A stretch of DNA of 64,000 bases, taken from Clostridia bacterium (lineage in GTDB: Bacteria; Bacillota; Clostridia; Oscillospirales; Acutalibacteraceae). Location of the stretch: the NCBI GenBank assembly GCA_017549285.1, contig JAFYVE010000042.1, forward strand, positions 1 through 64,000. The letters are read 5' to 3'. The translations under genes and the position numbers were made by a program. Under the pieces are notes generated by a model, which was given only the letters and a program-made list of their open reading frames with translations, had not been told where the DNA came from and made no database searches. Below, one piece after another: positions 17,690-26,659 of the stretch. Every line of letters starts with the position of its first letter. Position 1 is the first letter of the stretch.

Positions 17690-18313
17690 TTATTTTATCT
17701 GGCAGGTCATCATTGCTTTGTCAACGTCACCGCCGACAATAAGCTCAACAGCGTCACAGGCCTTTTCCATTGTCTTTCTGAGTGTTTCCTGCTCCTGTTT
17801 TGAGAATGAACTCAGCACGTAATCTTTGAGGTCATAATCGGGATGAGGTTTTGCACCTACACCGATTTTTATGCGGGGGAAATTATCGGAATTGAGATGA
17901 TAGATAATACTCTTTATACCATTATGTGTTCCTGCAGAGCCTTTTCTTTTTACTCTGAGAGCACCGAGAGAAATGTCGATATCATCAAAGATAACAATAC
18001 ATCTCTCAGGGGGTATTTTATAGAATGAAGCCGCTTCCTTTATGGCTTCACCTGAATTGTTCATATAGGTCTGAGGACGCATAACAAGACATCTGTGACC
18101 GTTAATCATAACATCTGCACATACTGATTTATACTTGATTCTGTCCGTTGTGAATCCCTCACGGTTTGCAAGGATATCAAGTGTGAGAAAACCTGCATTG
18201 TGTCTTGTAAGCTCGTATTCTTTGCCGGGATTTCCGAGCCCTGCAATGATGAATTCAACGGGTCCCGAAACGGGCATAGAAATTTTCTTTTCTTTTTTCT
18301 TGAAAAATGCCAT
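17690..18313 (-). CDS. pth: Peptidyl-tRNA hydrolase
   Basis: A 207-residue hydrolase that recycles peptidyl-tRNA dropped from ribosomes. GLGNPGKEYELTRHNAGF, including the catalytic histidine region, starts near residue 25, followed by RPQTYMNNSGEA and a later GSAGTHNGIKSI. About 20 extra, lysine-rich residues (FFKKKEKK) precede the family start. The AAAGGA site fits the ATG used. It sits between glmU and mfd. Confidence 0.96.
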   Translation of the reverse strand: MAFFKKKEKKISMPVSGPVEFIIAGLGNPGKEYELTRHNAGFLTLDILANREGFTTDRIKYKSVCADVMINGHRCLVMRPQTYMNNSGEAIKEAASFYKIPPERCIVIFDDIDISLGALRVKRKGSAGTHNGIKSIIYHLNSDNFPRIKIGVGAKPHPDYDLKDYVLSSFSKQEQETLRKTMEKACDAVELIVGGDVDKAMMTCQIK

Positions 18314-18336
18314 TTTTATTATTCCTTTTGTTTTTA

Positions 18337-19539
18337 TTATACTTTCTTTCTGTAAGGCTGTTTTTCTTTGACCCAGCCTTCTTTGTTTATCTGTCTTTGT
18401 CTTGCAAGTGCAAGTGTGTTATCGGGCACATCTTCCGTAATTGTTGAGCCTGCCGCCGTGTAGGAATTTTTACCTACGGTGACGGGGGCTACAAGATTTG
18501 TGTTGCATCCGATGAATGCATTGTCTTTTATAACGGTACGGTGTTTTGTTTTTCCCGTGAAATTAACCGTTACAACACCGCAACCGAAGTTTACATCCTT
18601 GCCTACATCGGAATCTCCTACATAAGTCAGATGTGACACCTTTGTACCTGTATCTATAACGGAATTCTTGACTTCCGTAAAGTTACCCAGATGCACATTG
18701 TCACCGATAACAGCATCGGGACGGATGTGAGCAAACGGACCGATATCTGCATTGTTCATTATTTTTGCATTTTTTATCTGTGAATTGTTGAATGAAACAC
18801 CGTTACCGATTTCAGCATTGTAAACATATGAGTTCGGACCTATAACACAATTCTCACCGATTGTAACATTGCCGTGAATTATTGTGTTTGGAAGTATCTT
18901 TGTGTCGGCACCTATTTTACAGCCGGGACCTATTATTATACCGTCTTTGCACGGAATGTCAACACCCGAATCCATAAGTTTTTCAAGCATTTCAATCCGT
19001 AATGCTTCATTTATTTCATTGAGTTGCTTATAAGTGTCGGGTGCCACAAAAAATCTGTTATTATCTGTGTTGAAGCTGATTTTTTCAGTTTTTAATAAGC
19101 CTGAATAACCGAAAACACCGTCAAACCCATCTGCTTTGAAAATAAGGGCATATCTGTCTTCAGGAATACTGCCGTCAACGGTAATTGCCGTAACATTATT
19201 ACCTTTTTCCTTGTGAAAAGCCATTGCCGAAGAAATTGTGCGGGCATCTGCAAAAGGTAATGTGCCGTTAATAAGAAGAATATCAGAGTCCGGGTGACTG
19301 TTTATAAAATCACCAATGCAGTTGATTGAATTGCTGAATTCAACCGTGCCGTCATCAGATATTTTTCTGACAGTATCGTTATCAGTCACAATGCAGATAT
19401 CTTCAATTTCCGCAGTTTTTACTGCTGAAATAACACGGCAGATTATAGGTTCAAAAAGAATTTCACATATTGCTTTCGGTTTGTCTGAATTTATGAGTTT
19501 TTCATTCTGTGAAGCAAGAATAATTGCACCTTTATTCAT
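18337..19539 (-). CDS. glmU: GlmU-like protein with degraded uridylyltransferase half
   Basis: A 400-residue protein. The C-terminal left-handed beta-helix is complete and matches the GlmU acetyltransferase: IRPDAVIGDNVHLGNFTEVK, then KVSHLTYVGDSDVG with the catalytic histidine near 299, then GCGVVTVNFTGKTKHRT. This half converts glucosamine-1-phosphate to its N-acetyl form. The N-terminal half is shortened to about 190 residues, and the nucleotide loop, normally LAAGxGTRM, reads LASQNEKLI with no GTR. PK is retained. It may therefore lack UDP-GlcNAc pyrophosphorylase activity. The ATG at 19539 follows a GGAGG site. First gene of the glmU-pth-mfd unit. Confidence 0.88.
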   Translation of the reverse strand: MNKGAIILASQNEKLINSDKPKAICEILFEPIICRVISAVKTAEIEDICIVTDNDTVRKISDDGTVEFSNSINCIGDFINSHPDSDILLINGTLPFADARTISSAMAFHKEKGNNVTAITVDGSIPEDRYALIFKADGFDGVFGYSGLLKTEKISFNTDNNRFFVAPDTYKQLNEINEALRIEMLEKLMDSGVDIPCKDGIIIGPGCKIGADTKILPNTIIHGNVTIGENCVIGPNSYVYNAEIGNGVSFNNSQIKNAKIMNNADIGPFAHIRPDAVIGDNVHLGNFTEVKNSVIDTGTKVSHLTYVGDSDVGKDVNFGCGVVTVNFTGKTKHRTVIKDNAFIGCNTNLVAPVTVGKNSYTAAGSTITEDVPDNTLALARQRQINKEGWVKEKQPYRKKV

Positions 19540-19567
19540 TGATATGCCTCCGTAAATGTAATAATTT

Positions 19568-19596
19568 ATTATAACATATATATTTCTTTTATACAA
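19568..19596 (-). promoter_or_regulatory. Sigma-A promoter of glmU-pth-mfd
   Basis: On the minus strand TTGTAT at 19596-19591, 17-bp spacer and TATAAT at 19573-19568, about 29 bp before the ATG. Confidence 0.65.
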
Positions 19597-19738
19597 GAAA
19601 TATATAGCAAAATTGTAAGGCTGATTCTTTAAATATATCTTTACTTTATTGGTTATTATATGCTATTATTATATTGTATTTTCAGAAGAATATATAAAAA
19701 TAAAAACAATTTTTTCTGAAAGAAAGGAAGAAGAAATT

Positions 19739-21328
19739 ATGGAAATTAAAGTTTTGTCATCACTTGCAAAAGTTTTCTGTAATGAAATATGCGGTGAATA
19801 TGAAATCGATACACTCAGTTGTCTTAAAAAAGAGAGAACATCGTTTATTATTGCCGTAAAACCTGAAAAGGATACGGAAGCAACATTTGATACGGATTGT
19901 AAGAATCTTAAAATATTCAAGATTGTATTTGTTCCTGCAGAGCATCTTGCAGATGATGATCATGACGATTATTATGTAAGAAATGCTATGAAGGGTTATT
20001 ATCCCGATGTTCTTGTGCCTCTTGACGGTGTGGTCAGCCTCAAAGCCAATGAATGGACGGCTGTATGGTGTGAATATACAGCAGAAAATGAAAAGGAAAT
20101 TTCTGTTACTGTCAAAACAAAGGAAGCAGAAGAAACAGTTACTCTTAAAACAGAAATTGCATCTGCGTCACTCGATGAGCAGACTCTTACATGTACACAT
20201 TGGTTCCATTCAGACTGTCTTGCAGATTTCTATAATGTTCCTGTATGGAGCGAAGAGCATTGGAAATATATTGAGAACTTCATGAAAGCCGCAAATGCAC
20301 ACGGCATCAACTTCATTCTCACTCCGCTCTTTACTCCTCCTCTTGACACGGAAGTAGGCGGTGAAAGAACAACAGTTCAGCTTGTTGACGTAAAGAGATA
20401 CAACTATCAGTATACATTCGGTTTTGACAAACTCAAAAGATGGATTGACCTTGCATTCTCATGCGGAATGAAGTATATTGAGTTTTCACACCTCTTTACT
20501 CAGTGGGGAGCTGCACACGCACCTAAAATTATGGCAGAAACAACAGACGGCTATAAGCGTATTTTCGGTTGGGAAACAAATGCTCAGGGTAAGAGATATG
20601 TAGATTTCCTCCGTCAGTTTGCAAAGGCTCTTATTGAGTTCATTGATAAAGAAGGCATCCGTGACAGAGTAATGTTCCACACATCAGACGAGCCCTCAAC
20701 TGAACACCTTGTGAAATACAGACGTTCAGCCCTGCTTATGAAAGAGCTTTTCGGTGATTTCAAGATTATTGATGCCCTTTCATCATTTGTTTTTTATCAG
20801 ACAGGACTTATAAAAACTCCCGTACCCTGTCTTGACCATATTGAAAGATTTGCAGGCAAAGTTCCCGAGCTCTGGACATATTATTGCTGCGGACCTTATA
20901 AAGAATATATGCCCAACAGATTTATTGCAATGCCTTCTCTGAGAAACAGAGTTTTAGGTTTTGTTATGTATCATTATGACGTAAAAGGCTTCCTTCAGTG
21001 GGGACTTAATTTCTACAACACACAGTATTCAAAAGAACATATCAATCCCTTTGAAGTAACGGATGCAGGCGGAAAATTCCCTGCAGGTGACTCATTTGTG
21101 CTTTATCCTGCAGATGACGGGACAGCATATGCATCACTCCGTTTCAAGGTATTCTATGATGCAATTCAGGACTATGAAGCACTCCGTCTTCTTGAAAAGA
21201 AAATTGGCAGGGAAAAGGTGCTTGAAATTCTTAATGAAGGTCTTGATACACCCATTGATAACAAGAATTATCCCCACTCAGAAAAGTGGCTTATTGAAAA
21301 GAGAAGACAGATTAATTCAATGCTGTAA
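19739..21328 (+). CDS. DUF4091 glycosidase, GH123-like
   Basis: A 529-residue protein without a signal peptide. The central TIM-barrel portion (HGINFILTPLFTPPLDTEV near 200) leads to MFHTSDEPS near 320, where adjacent Asp-Glu acids resemble the GH123 pair that uses substrate-assisted hydrolysis of N-acetylgalactosaminides. The C-terminal DUF4091 region is clear (GFLQWGLNFYN, then GDSFVLYPADDG and IQDYEALRLLE). The ATG at 19739 has a GAAAGGAAG site. It starts a run of four or five closely spaced genes (next at 21340, 22440, 23524). A GalNAc-containing host glycan is a plausible substrate, but that is inference. Confidence 0.78.
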   Translation: MEIKVLSSLAKVFCNEICGEYEIDTLSCLKKERTSFIIAVKPEKDTEATFDTDCKNLKIFKIVFVPAEHLADDDHDDYYVRNAMKGYYPDVLVPLDGVVSLKANEWTAVWCEYTAENEKEISVTVKTKEAEETVTLKTEIASASLDEQTLTCTHWFHSDCLADFYNVPVWSEEHWKYIENFMKAANAHGINFILTPLFTPPLDTEVGGERTTVQLVDVKRYNYQYTFGFDKLKRWIDLAFSCGMKYIEFSHLFTQWGAAHAPKIMAETTDGYKRIFGWETNAQGKRYVDFLRQFAKALIEFIDKEGIRDRVMFHTSDEPSTEHLVKYRRSALLMKELFGDFKIIDALSSFVFYQTGLIKTPVPCLDHIERFAGKVPELWTYYCCGPYKEYMPNRFIAMPSLRNRVLGFVMYHYDVKGFLQWGLNFYNTQYSKEHINPFEVTDAGGKFPAGDSFVLYPADDGTAYASLRFKVFYDAIQDYEALRLLEKKIGREKVLEILNEGLDTPIDNKNYPHSEKWLIEKRRQINSML

Positions 21329-21339
21329 GGTGATTCGTA

Positions 21340-22422
21340 ATGTTATCACAGGAGCTTAAAAAAAGAAAACTTCCTCCTCTTAAATCAAAGGAGGAAATGA
21401 AAGAAATTATGCAGCGTGAAGTTTACGGATATCTGCCCGATGTTCCGTTTACTTACAGCGTTTCGGAGCCCGAAACAGTTGAAGAGCGATATTGTTGTGG
21501 TGAAGTCAGTTTTTCATATGTCAATATGACAATTGATATTGCAGATAAAAGCCACACATTCAGAATTGACAGACTTATGCACACAGACGGCAAGAAAAGA
21601 CCTCTGATAATAGTCAATAATTTTCATTCAATGGAAAATTCGCATTATTTTCCCCGTGAAGAAATGAGCGAATATGACGTTGATTATCTTCTTTTCTGCT
21701 ATAAGGATGTTTCGAGTGATGACGGTGACTTTTCAACGGGGCTCGCTCCGATGCTTCTTCCCGAAGGTCAGAATACAGATTCGACCTGCGGAAAAATAGG
21801 CATCTGGGCGTGGGCTGCTATGCGTGTTCTTGACTATGCGCTCACACTTGATACAACTGATGAAAAAAATGTTGTTATATCAGGTCATTCAAGGCTCGGC
21901 AAAACAGCACTTTATACTGCTATGACCGATGAAAGATTCACTTTTGCTTTTTCAAATGCGGCAGGCTGTGCGGGGGATTCGATTGCTCACGGCAGTACGG
22001 GTAAAATTAAAGAATCAATTCACAGACATGAGCGTGTCAGGGGCGAAAATATTTCAGATATAGTTGAAAATTTCCCCTATTGGTTCTGTAAGAATTATTT
22101 TAAATATACAAAAGATAATCAGTCCGATGAATTTGACCAGCATTACCTTTTAGCTTCAATTGCACCCCGTTTTGTGCTTGTAGGTTCGTGTGATCAGGAT
22201 TTCTGGGCAGACCCCGAGTCACAGCAGCTCTGTTGCCTTGCGGCAGGAGAAATGTGGGAAAAAGAAGGCCTTGACGGTATGAAAGATACCGAGAAATACC
22301 TTGAAGCAGGTGAATGCCTGCTTGACGGCAGGGTAGGCTTCTTCAAGATTCATTCAAAGCACTTCTTCTCACGTCATTCGTGGAAAAGATGCATTGAATT
22401 TATTGAAAAACATAAACAATAA
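21340..22422 (+). CDS. Alpha/beta hydrolase, CE15-like glucuronoyl esterase
   Basis: A 360-residue cytoplasmic hydrolase. The nucleophile motif GHSRLGK, Ser184, has the arginine and lysine typical of carbohydrate esterase family 15, which cleaves lignin-glucuronoxylan esters. GIWAWAAMRVLDYA precedes it, ENFPYWFC and DQHYLLASIAPR follow, and the catalytic histidine is probably His346 in SRHSW. Length fits CE15. There is no export signal, which is odd for an enzyme acting on polymers and suggests an intracellular ester or another sugar ester. It begins 11 bp after the DUF4091 gene. Confidence 0.78.
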   Translation: MLSQELKKRKLPPLKSKEEMKEIMQREVYGYLPDVPFTYSVSEPETVEERYCCGEVSFSYVNMTIDIADKSHTFRIDRLMHTDGKKRPLIIVNNFHSMENSHYFPREEMSEYDVDYLLFCYKDVSSDDGDFSTGLAPMLLPEGQNTDSTCGKIGIWAWAAMRVLDYALTLDTTDEKNVVISGHSRLGKTALYTAMTDERFTFAFSNAAGCAGDSIAHGSTGKIKESIHRHERVRGENISDIVENFPYWFCKNYFKYTKDNQSDEFDQHYLLASIAPRFVLVGSCDQDFWADPESQQLCCLAAGEMWEKEGLDGMKDTEKYLEAGECLLDGRVGFFKIHSKHFFSRHSWKRCIEFIEKHKQ

Positions 22423-22439
22423 AATGATAAGGTGATTTT

Positions 22440-23513
22440 ATGTTGCTGACAAACCCTTGTGTTTTTGCGGCAGGCGATACATATCAGATATTTGTGCCTG
22501 TTAAAAAAGCATCTGTTATGTGGGTAAAAATAGGGGACAAATGTTATTACGACGAGTCAAACGGTGTACTGCGTTCACTTTCACTTGTTCATAAAGTGAC
22601 TGTGCCGATGAAAGTTCTTGATGATGCAAAGAAATATACCGTTTTCAATCAGGAAATCAAAGGCAGACGTAAGGCATATTTCAACAAGATGCATCCTGTG
22701 GAGGAATATGAATATACTTTTACTCCCGTAACGGGTGATGAGGTCAGATGTTACCATATTGCAGACACTCACAACAGAGTATCCGAGCCCGTAAAAGCGG
22801 CAAAAGAATTCGGGAAGATTGATTTTCTCATTCTCAACGGTGATGTTCCGAACGACTGCGGAAAAAAAGAGTATTTCAACAGTATTTATGAGATAGTCGG
22901 TGAGATTACGGGCGGCAATATTCCTGCAGTTTTTGTAAGAGGCAATCACGATATAAGAGGTAAATACGCAGAGATTTTCTGTGATTATATTCCTAATGTT
23001 GACGGGAATACATTCTTTACATTCAGAGTGGGAAATATATGGGGTCTTGCTCTTGACTGTGGTGAGGACAAGCCCGATTCTCATCCCGAATACGGTGAAA
23101 CAATCTGTTGTCATTATTTCCGTGAAAAGGAAACTGAGTTTATTGAAAAGGTTGCAGACTGTGAATGTCACAAGGATACTTCAATTATGAAGAAGCTTGT
23201 TGTTGTGCATAATCCTTTCACTATGAAATACAACGAGCCTTTCAATATTGAAGAGGATTTGTTCACTTATTGGGCAAAAGTAATAAAAGAAAAAATAAAG
23301 CCTGACCTTATGCTCTGCGGTCACTTACACAGAACGGGAATTTACCCCGTTGGCGGTGAGCTTGATGCACACGGTCAGCCCTGCACTATGATTGTAGGCT
23401 CAAAACCGGGTAATAATTATTACAAAGGTGTGGGCTACATTTTCAGAAAAGATAAAACAGACGTAATCTTCACGGATTCAGACGGAAAAAGTGAAGAATT
23501 CACGATTGACTGA
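22440..23513 (+). CDS. Metallophosphoesterase
   Basis: A 357-residue calcineurin-fold phosphoesterase. Metal ligands appear in order: DTH near residue 109, NGD near 131, GNHD near 164, HNPF near 260 and GHLHRTG near 294. The first 90 residues form a separate beta-rich domain, consistent with the purple-acid-phosphatase-like N-terminal domain of some phosphodiesterases. It is in tight series with the DUF4091 and esterase genes; the substrate is not readable. Confidence 0.85.
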   Translation: MLLTNPCVFAAGDTYQIFVPVKKASVMWVKIGDKCYYDESNGVLRSLSLVHKVTVPMKVLDDAKKYTVFNQEIKGRRKAYFNKMHPVEEYEYTFTPVTGDEVRCYHIADTHNRVSEPVKAAKEFGKIDFLILNGDVPNDCGKKEYFNSIYEIVGEITGGNIPAVFVRGNHDIRGKYAEIFCDYIPNVDGNTFFTFRVGNIWGLALDCGEDKPDSHPEYGETICCHYFREKETEFIEKVADCECHKDTSIMKKLVVVHNPFTMKYNEPFNIEEDLFTYWAKVIKEKIKPDLMLCGHLHRTGIYPVGGELDAHGQPCTMIVGSKPGNNYYKGVGYIFRKDKTDVIFTDSDGKSEEFTID

Positions 23514-23523
23514 AAGGATATAT

Positions 23524-24792
23524 ATGAACAACCAATTCTTTAAATTTGATGACAGACTGAATATTGCTGCGGAAAAAGCACTTGAAAAAGCCAGGGGAGC
23601 TTTTGCACGTATCGATGAAATGACAGAATATAATCAGCATAAAGTTCTCAGTGCTTTTATTGAAAACAGAGTGAGTGAAACTCAGCTCTGGGGTTCAACG
23701 GGTTACGGTTACGGTGACTCGGGCAGAGAACTTGCAGATAAAATAGTTGCCGATGTTTTTGGTGCAGAGGATGCAATCATCCGTTATTCAATAGCCTGCG
23801 GTACACATGCTCTGGGAATTGCGCTTTTCTCACTTCTTCGTCCCGGTGACAATATGCTTTGTATCACGGGCAGACCTTATGATACAATCTGCCCCGTTAT
23901 TGGTATGGACGGCAAAAACGGACAGGGCTCACTTGCAGATTTCGGTGTTACATATCTGCAGACAGACCTTGATGAAAACGGACATCTTGATTATGAGAAA
24001 ATTGAAAAAGCTGTAAAAGAAAATAAAATCAGGCTCGTTTATCTTCAGCGCTCAAGAGGCTACACTCTGCGTGACAGCCTTTCTGTTGCAGAAATCGGCA
24101 AGGCAATTGAAATTGTAAGAGCAAATTCAGATGCACTTGTTATGGTAGATAACTGCTACGGTGAATTTGTTGAGAAAACTGAGCCCACAGCCGTGGGTGC
24201 AGACCTTATCGTCGGTAGTCTTATCAAGAATCCCGGCGGCGGTGTTGCAAAGTGCGGCGGTTATATGGCAGGTACAAAAGAAGCTATTGAACTTTGCTCA
24301 TACAGACTCACAACTCCTTCTCTCGGCAAGGAGGTAGGCGCTTCACTCGAAAGCACACGTGAAATCCTTATGGGACTTTTCCACGCCCCCCACGTTGTAG
24401 GAGAAGCACTCAAAACAGCAGTTTTTGCGGCATCACTTTTTGAAGGCTTCGGTTTTGAAACAACTCCCTCGTCGGATGAAACAAGGCACGATATCATTCA
24501 GGCTATCAAGCTTAAAAACAGCGAAAATCTTATTGCATTCTGTCAGGGATTGCAGAAAGGATCACCGATTGACTCTTATGTTACTCCCGAGCCGTGGGAT
24601 ATGCCCGGTTACCCCTGTCAGGTAATTATGGCGGCAGGTGCATTTACATCAGGTTCATCAATCGAGCTTTCAGCCGATGCTCCTCTGCGTGAGCCCTTTG
24701 CAGTATGGATGCAGGGCGGACTGAACTTCCACAGCGGTAAAATCGGCATTATGCTTGCCGCCGAGGAAATGATTAAAAAAGGACTTATCTGA
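23524..24792 (+). CDS. PLP-dependent methionine gamma-lyase/aluminium-resistance family protein
   Basis: A 422-residue fold-type I PLP enzyme of the Met_gamma_lyase family (often labelled aluminium resistance protein). QLWGSTGYGYGDSGRE near residue 60, a MVDNCYGEF segment near 206 and SLIKNPGGG near 234, which holds the probable PLP lysine, are recognisable. The C-terminal PGYPCQVIMAAGAFTSGSSIE is also typical. The ATG at 23524 has GAAAGGA just upstream and starts 10 bp after the phosphoesterase stop. The physiological reaction is uncertain, and the link to glycan genes is unexplained. Confidence 0.87.
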   Translation: MNNQFFKFDDRLNIAAEKALEKARGAFARIDEMTEYNQHKVLSAFIENRVSETQLWGSTGYGYGDSGRELADKIVADVFGAEDAIIRYSIACGTHALGIALFSLLRPGDNMLCITGRPYDTICPVIGMDGKNGQGSLADFGVTYLQTDLDENGHLDYEKIEKAVKENKIRLVYLQRSRGYTLRDSLSVAEIGKAIEIVRANSDALVMVDNCYGEFVEKTEPTAVGADLIVGSLIKNPGGGVAKCGGYMAGTKEAIELCSYRLTTPSLGKEVGASLESTREILMGLFHAPHVVGEALKTAVFAASLFEGFGFETTPSSDETRHDIIQAIKLKNSENLIAFCQGLQKGSPIDSYVTPEPWDMPGYPCQVIMAAGAFTSGSSIELSADAPLREPFAVWMQGGLNFHSGKIGIMLAAEEMIKKGLI

Positions 24793-24794
24793 TT

Positions 24795-24824
24795 TAAAAG
24801 TTGTCGGAATTCCGACAACTTTTA
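24795..24824. terminator. Perfect 30-bp palindrome, likely terminator
   Basis: Bases 24795-24809 are the exact reverse complement of 24810-24824, giving TTGTCGGAA arms that resemble the TTGTCGGGC hairpins elsewhere. It lies just after the PLP-lyase stop and before a new promoter. Confidence 0.7.
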
Positions 24825-24861
24825 ATTTACTGAAAAATAATTTACAAAAATATACTTTTTG

Positions 24862-24890
24862 TTGACTTTGGTTGTTCTTTATGCTATATT
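24862..24890 (+). promoter_or_regulatory. Sigma-A promoter of the secreted phosphoesterase
   Basis: TTGACT at 24862-24867, 17-bp spacer, TATATT at 24885-24890. Confidence 0.7.
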
Positions 24891-24925
24891 TATAAAAAGA
24901 AATTTTTCAGAAAGGGTATTTACTT

Positions 24926-26593
24926 ATGAAAAAAATTATCTCTGTTATGCTTTGTATTGCAATGCTGTTTACTTCATTTTCACTTGTCAGCTTCGCAGCA
25001 GATGATGATATGAAAATTATTGTTGCAAACGACCTTCACCTCTCAGCAAAAGCTTATAAACCCTATACAGGAAATACACAGACCAATGCGTGGGCTCACG
25101 TTGCTTCATCAGGTCAGCTTATAATCGAATCGAATGCTATCATTACAGCTTTCCTTGAAAAAGCGGCTGAAAGTGATGCTGATTTCATTCTCCTTCCCGG
25201 TGACCTTGTTGACGCAGGTGCTGAAGAAGAACATCTTCTTATGGCGGCAAAACTTGCAACTTTTGAAGCCGAAACAGGTAAATCAGTTTTTGTTGTTCCC
25301 GGCAATCATGATTTCTTTAAATCTGATCTTGATTTCTTCAAAGCAACTTATTCTGCTTTCGGTTTCAGTGAGGCAATTGCCGTAAATGAAAATAATGCAT
25401 CTTATGTTGCAGAGCTTTCAGGCGATTTCAGACTTCTTGCAATTGACAGCACCATTCCCGGTGACAGTAAACCTGAAATTGATGCAGACGAACTGAATTG
25501 GATAAAGACACAGCTTGAAAAGGCAAATGCAGACGGCAAAAAAGTTGTTGCTATGATGCATCACAATCTTGTTGAGCATTTTGTTCTTGCAGATATGATT
25601 CATTCAAGCGCAGTTGTTCCTTCAGCAGAACTTGCAGATGTTCTTGCAGACGGCGGAGTAAAATATATCTTCACAGGTCACACACACGATCAGGATATTG
25701 CTTCTCACACATCATCAGCAGGCAACGTGATTTATGATGTTGTTACAAACACTCTCAATGCATATCCCTGCACTTACAGAGAAGTTTCATTCGGCAAAAA
25801 TGCTGTATTCACAGCAAAATATATTGATAAAGTTGATACAGCCCTTATTCCCGCAGGTCTTTCAGATGAAGCTATGGCTCTTGCAGAAAGCAACTTTACC
25901 GAATATTCAAAAAAGACTATGTGGATAGGTCTCCGCAAGACCTTCACAGGTTACACAAATGCAAAAGCACTTATCAATCTCCTTAATATTGACCCCGAAG
26001 CAGATCCCGATATGGCAAGAATCATAACTTCTCTCGGTGATAAACTCGCAGAGTCAATCCAGATGCCATTCTACGGTGCAGACGGCAATAATCTTTCTGC
26101 TCTTGCAGCAAAATACGGCAAAACTCTTCCCACAAGTGAATATTCAGACCTTATCGACCTTGCAATCAATCTCTATCAGGCACACTGTGTAGGTGATGAA
26201 TACTATCCTGCAAACAGCACAGAAATTCAGCTTCTTATGAACGGGGTTGCAACAGTTCTCTGTTATTGCCTTGAAGATGTTTCAGCCGAAGATTACACAG
26301 CAGTTCTCAGGTTCGTTATCAACTGGACAGGTGCTGATGTTCCCGAAGGACTTCTCGGTTTTGCAGGCAGCTCAATGGAAAGAATCGAAGGCATTGATAT
26401 GCTCGTTACTGTTGTTCTCCGTCCTCTTGTTACCGAATTTACAACAGACAGCTCACCTGCAGACAACAACGTAACACTTGAAGGTTACGAAAAACTCTCA
26501 GGCTTTGAAGCATTTGTAAAGAAAATCGGTGATTTCTTCAGAATGATTTTTGAGTTCTTTAAAAAGATATTCTCATTTGTTCCCATGGCTTAA
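24926..26593 (+). CDS. Secreted metallophosphoesterase with amphipathic C-terminal tail
   Basis: A 555-residue exported protein with a signal peptide (residues 1-25, ending SFAAD). The phosphoesterase domain shows DLH near 37, PGDLVDAG near 92, PGNHDFF near 126, MMHHN near 210 and GHTHDQD near 252. A helical region of about 250 residues follows. The last 30 residues are a basic/aromatic amphipathic helix (FVKKIGDFFRMIFEFFKKIF) that could hold the protein at a membrane. No sortase motif is seen. It has its own promoter and terminator. Substrate unknown. Confidence 0.87.
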   Translation: MKKIISVMLCIAMLFTSFSLVSFAADDDMKIIVANDLHLSAKAYKPYTGNTQTNAWAHVASSGQLIIESNAIITAFLEKAAESDADFILLPGDLVDAGAEEEHLLMAAKLATFEAETGKSVFVVPGNHDFFKSDLDFFKATYSAFGFSEAIAVNENNASYVAELSGDFRLLAIDSTIPGDSKPEIDADELNWIKTQLEKANADGKKVVAMMHHNLVEHFVLADMIHSSAVVPSAELADVLADGGVKYIFTGHTHDQDIASHTSSAGNVIYDVVTNTLNAYPCTYREVSFGKNAVFTAKYIDKVDTALIPAGLSDEAMALAESNFTEYSKKTMWIGLRKTFTGYTNAKALINLLNIDPEADPDMARIITSLGDKLAESIQMPFYGADGNNLSALAAKYGKTLPTSEYSDLIDLAINLYQAHCVGDEYYPANSTEIQLLMNGVATVLCYCLEDVSAEDYTAVLRFVINWTGADVPEGLLGFAGSSMERIEGIDMLVTVVLRPLVTEFTTDSSPADNNVTLEGYEKLSGFEAFVKKIGDFFRMIFEFFKKIFSFVPMA

Positions 26594-26605
26594 TATTGTA
26601 AAATA

Positions 26606-26633
26606 AAAAGGGCAGACTCAGTTCTGCTCTTTT
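26606..26633 (+). terminator. Terminator of the secreted phosphoesterase gene
   Basis: An 11-bp stem (26606-26616 with 26623-26633, one G-U pair) and a six-base loop; the stem ends in its own T run. Confidence 0.75.
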
Positions 26634-26659
26634 ATCCGTTATAATCAGGAGTTGATTTT

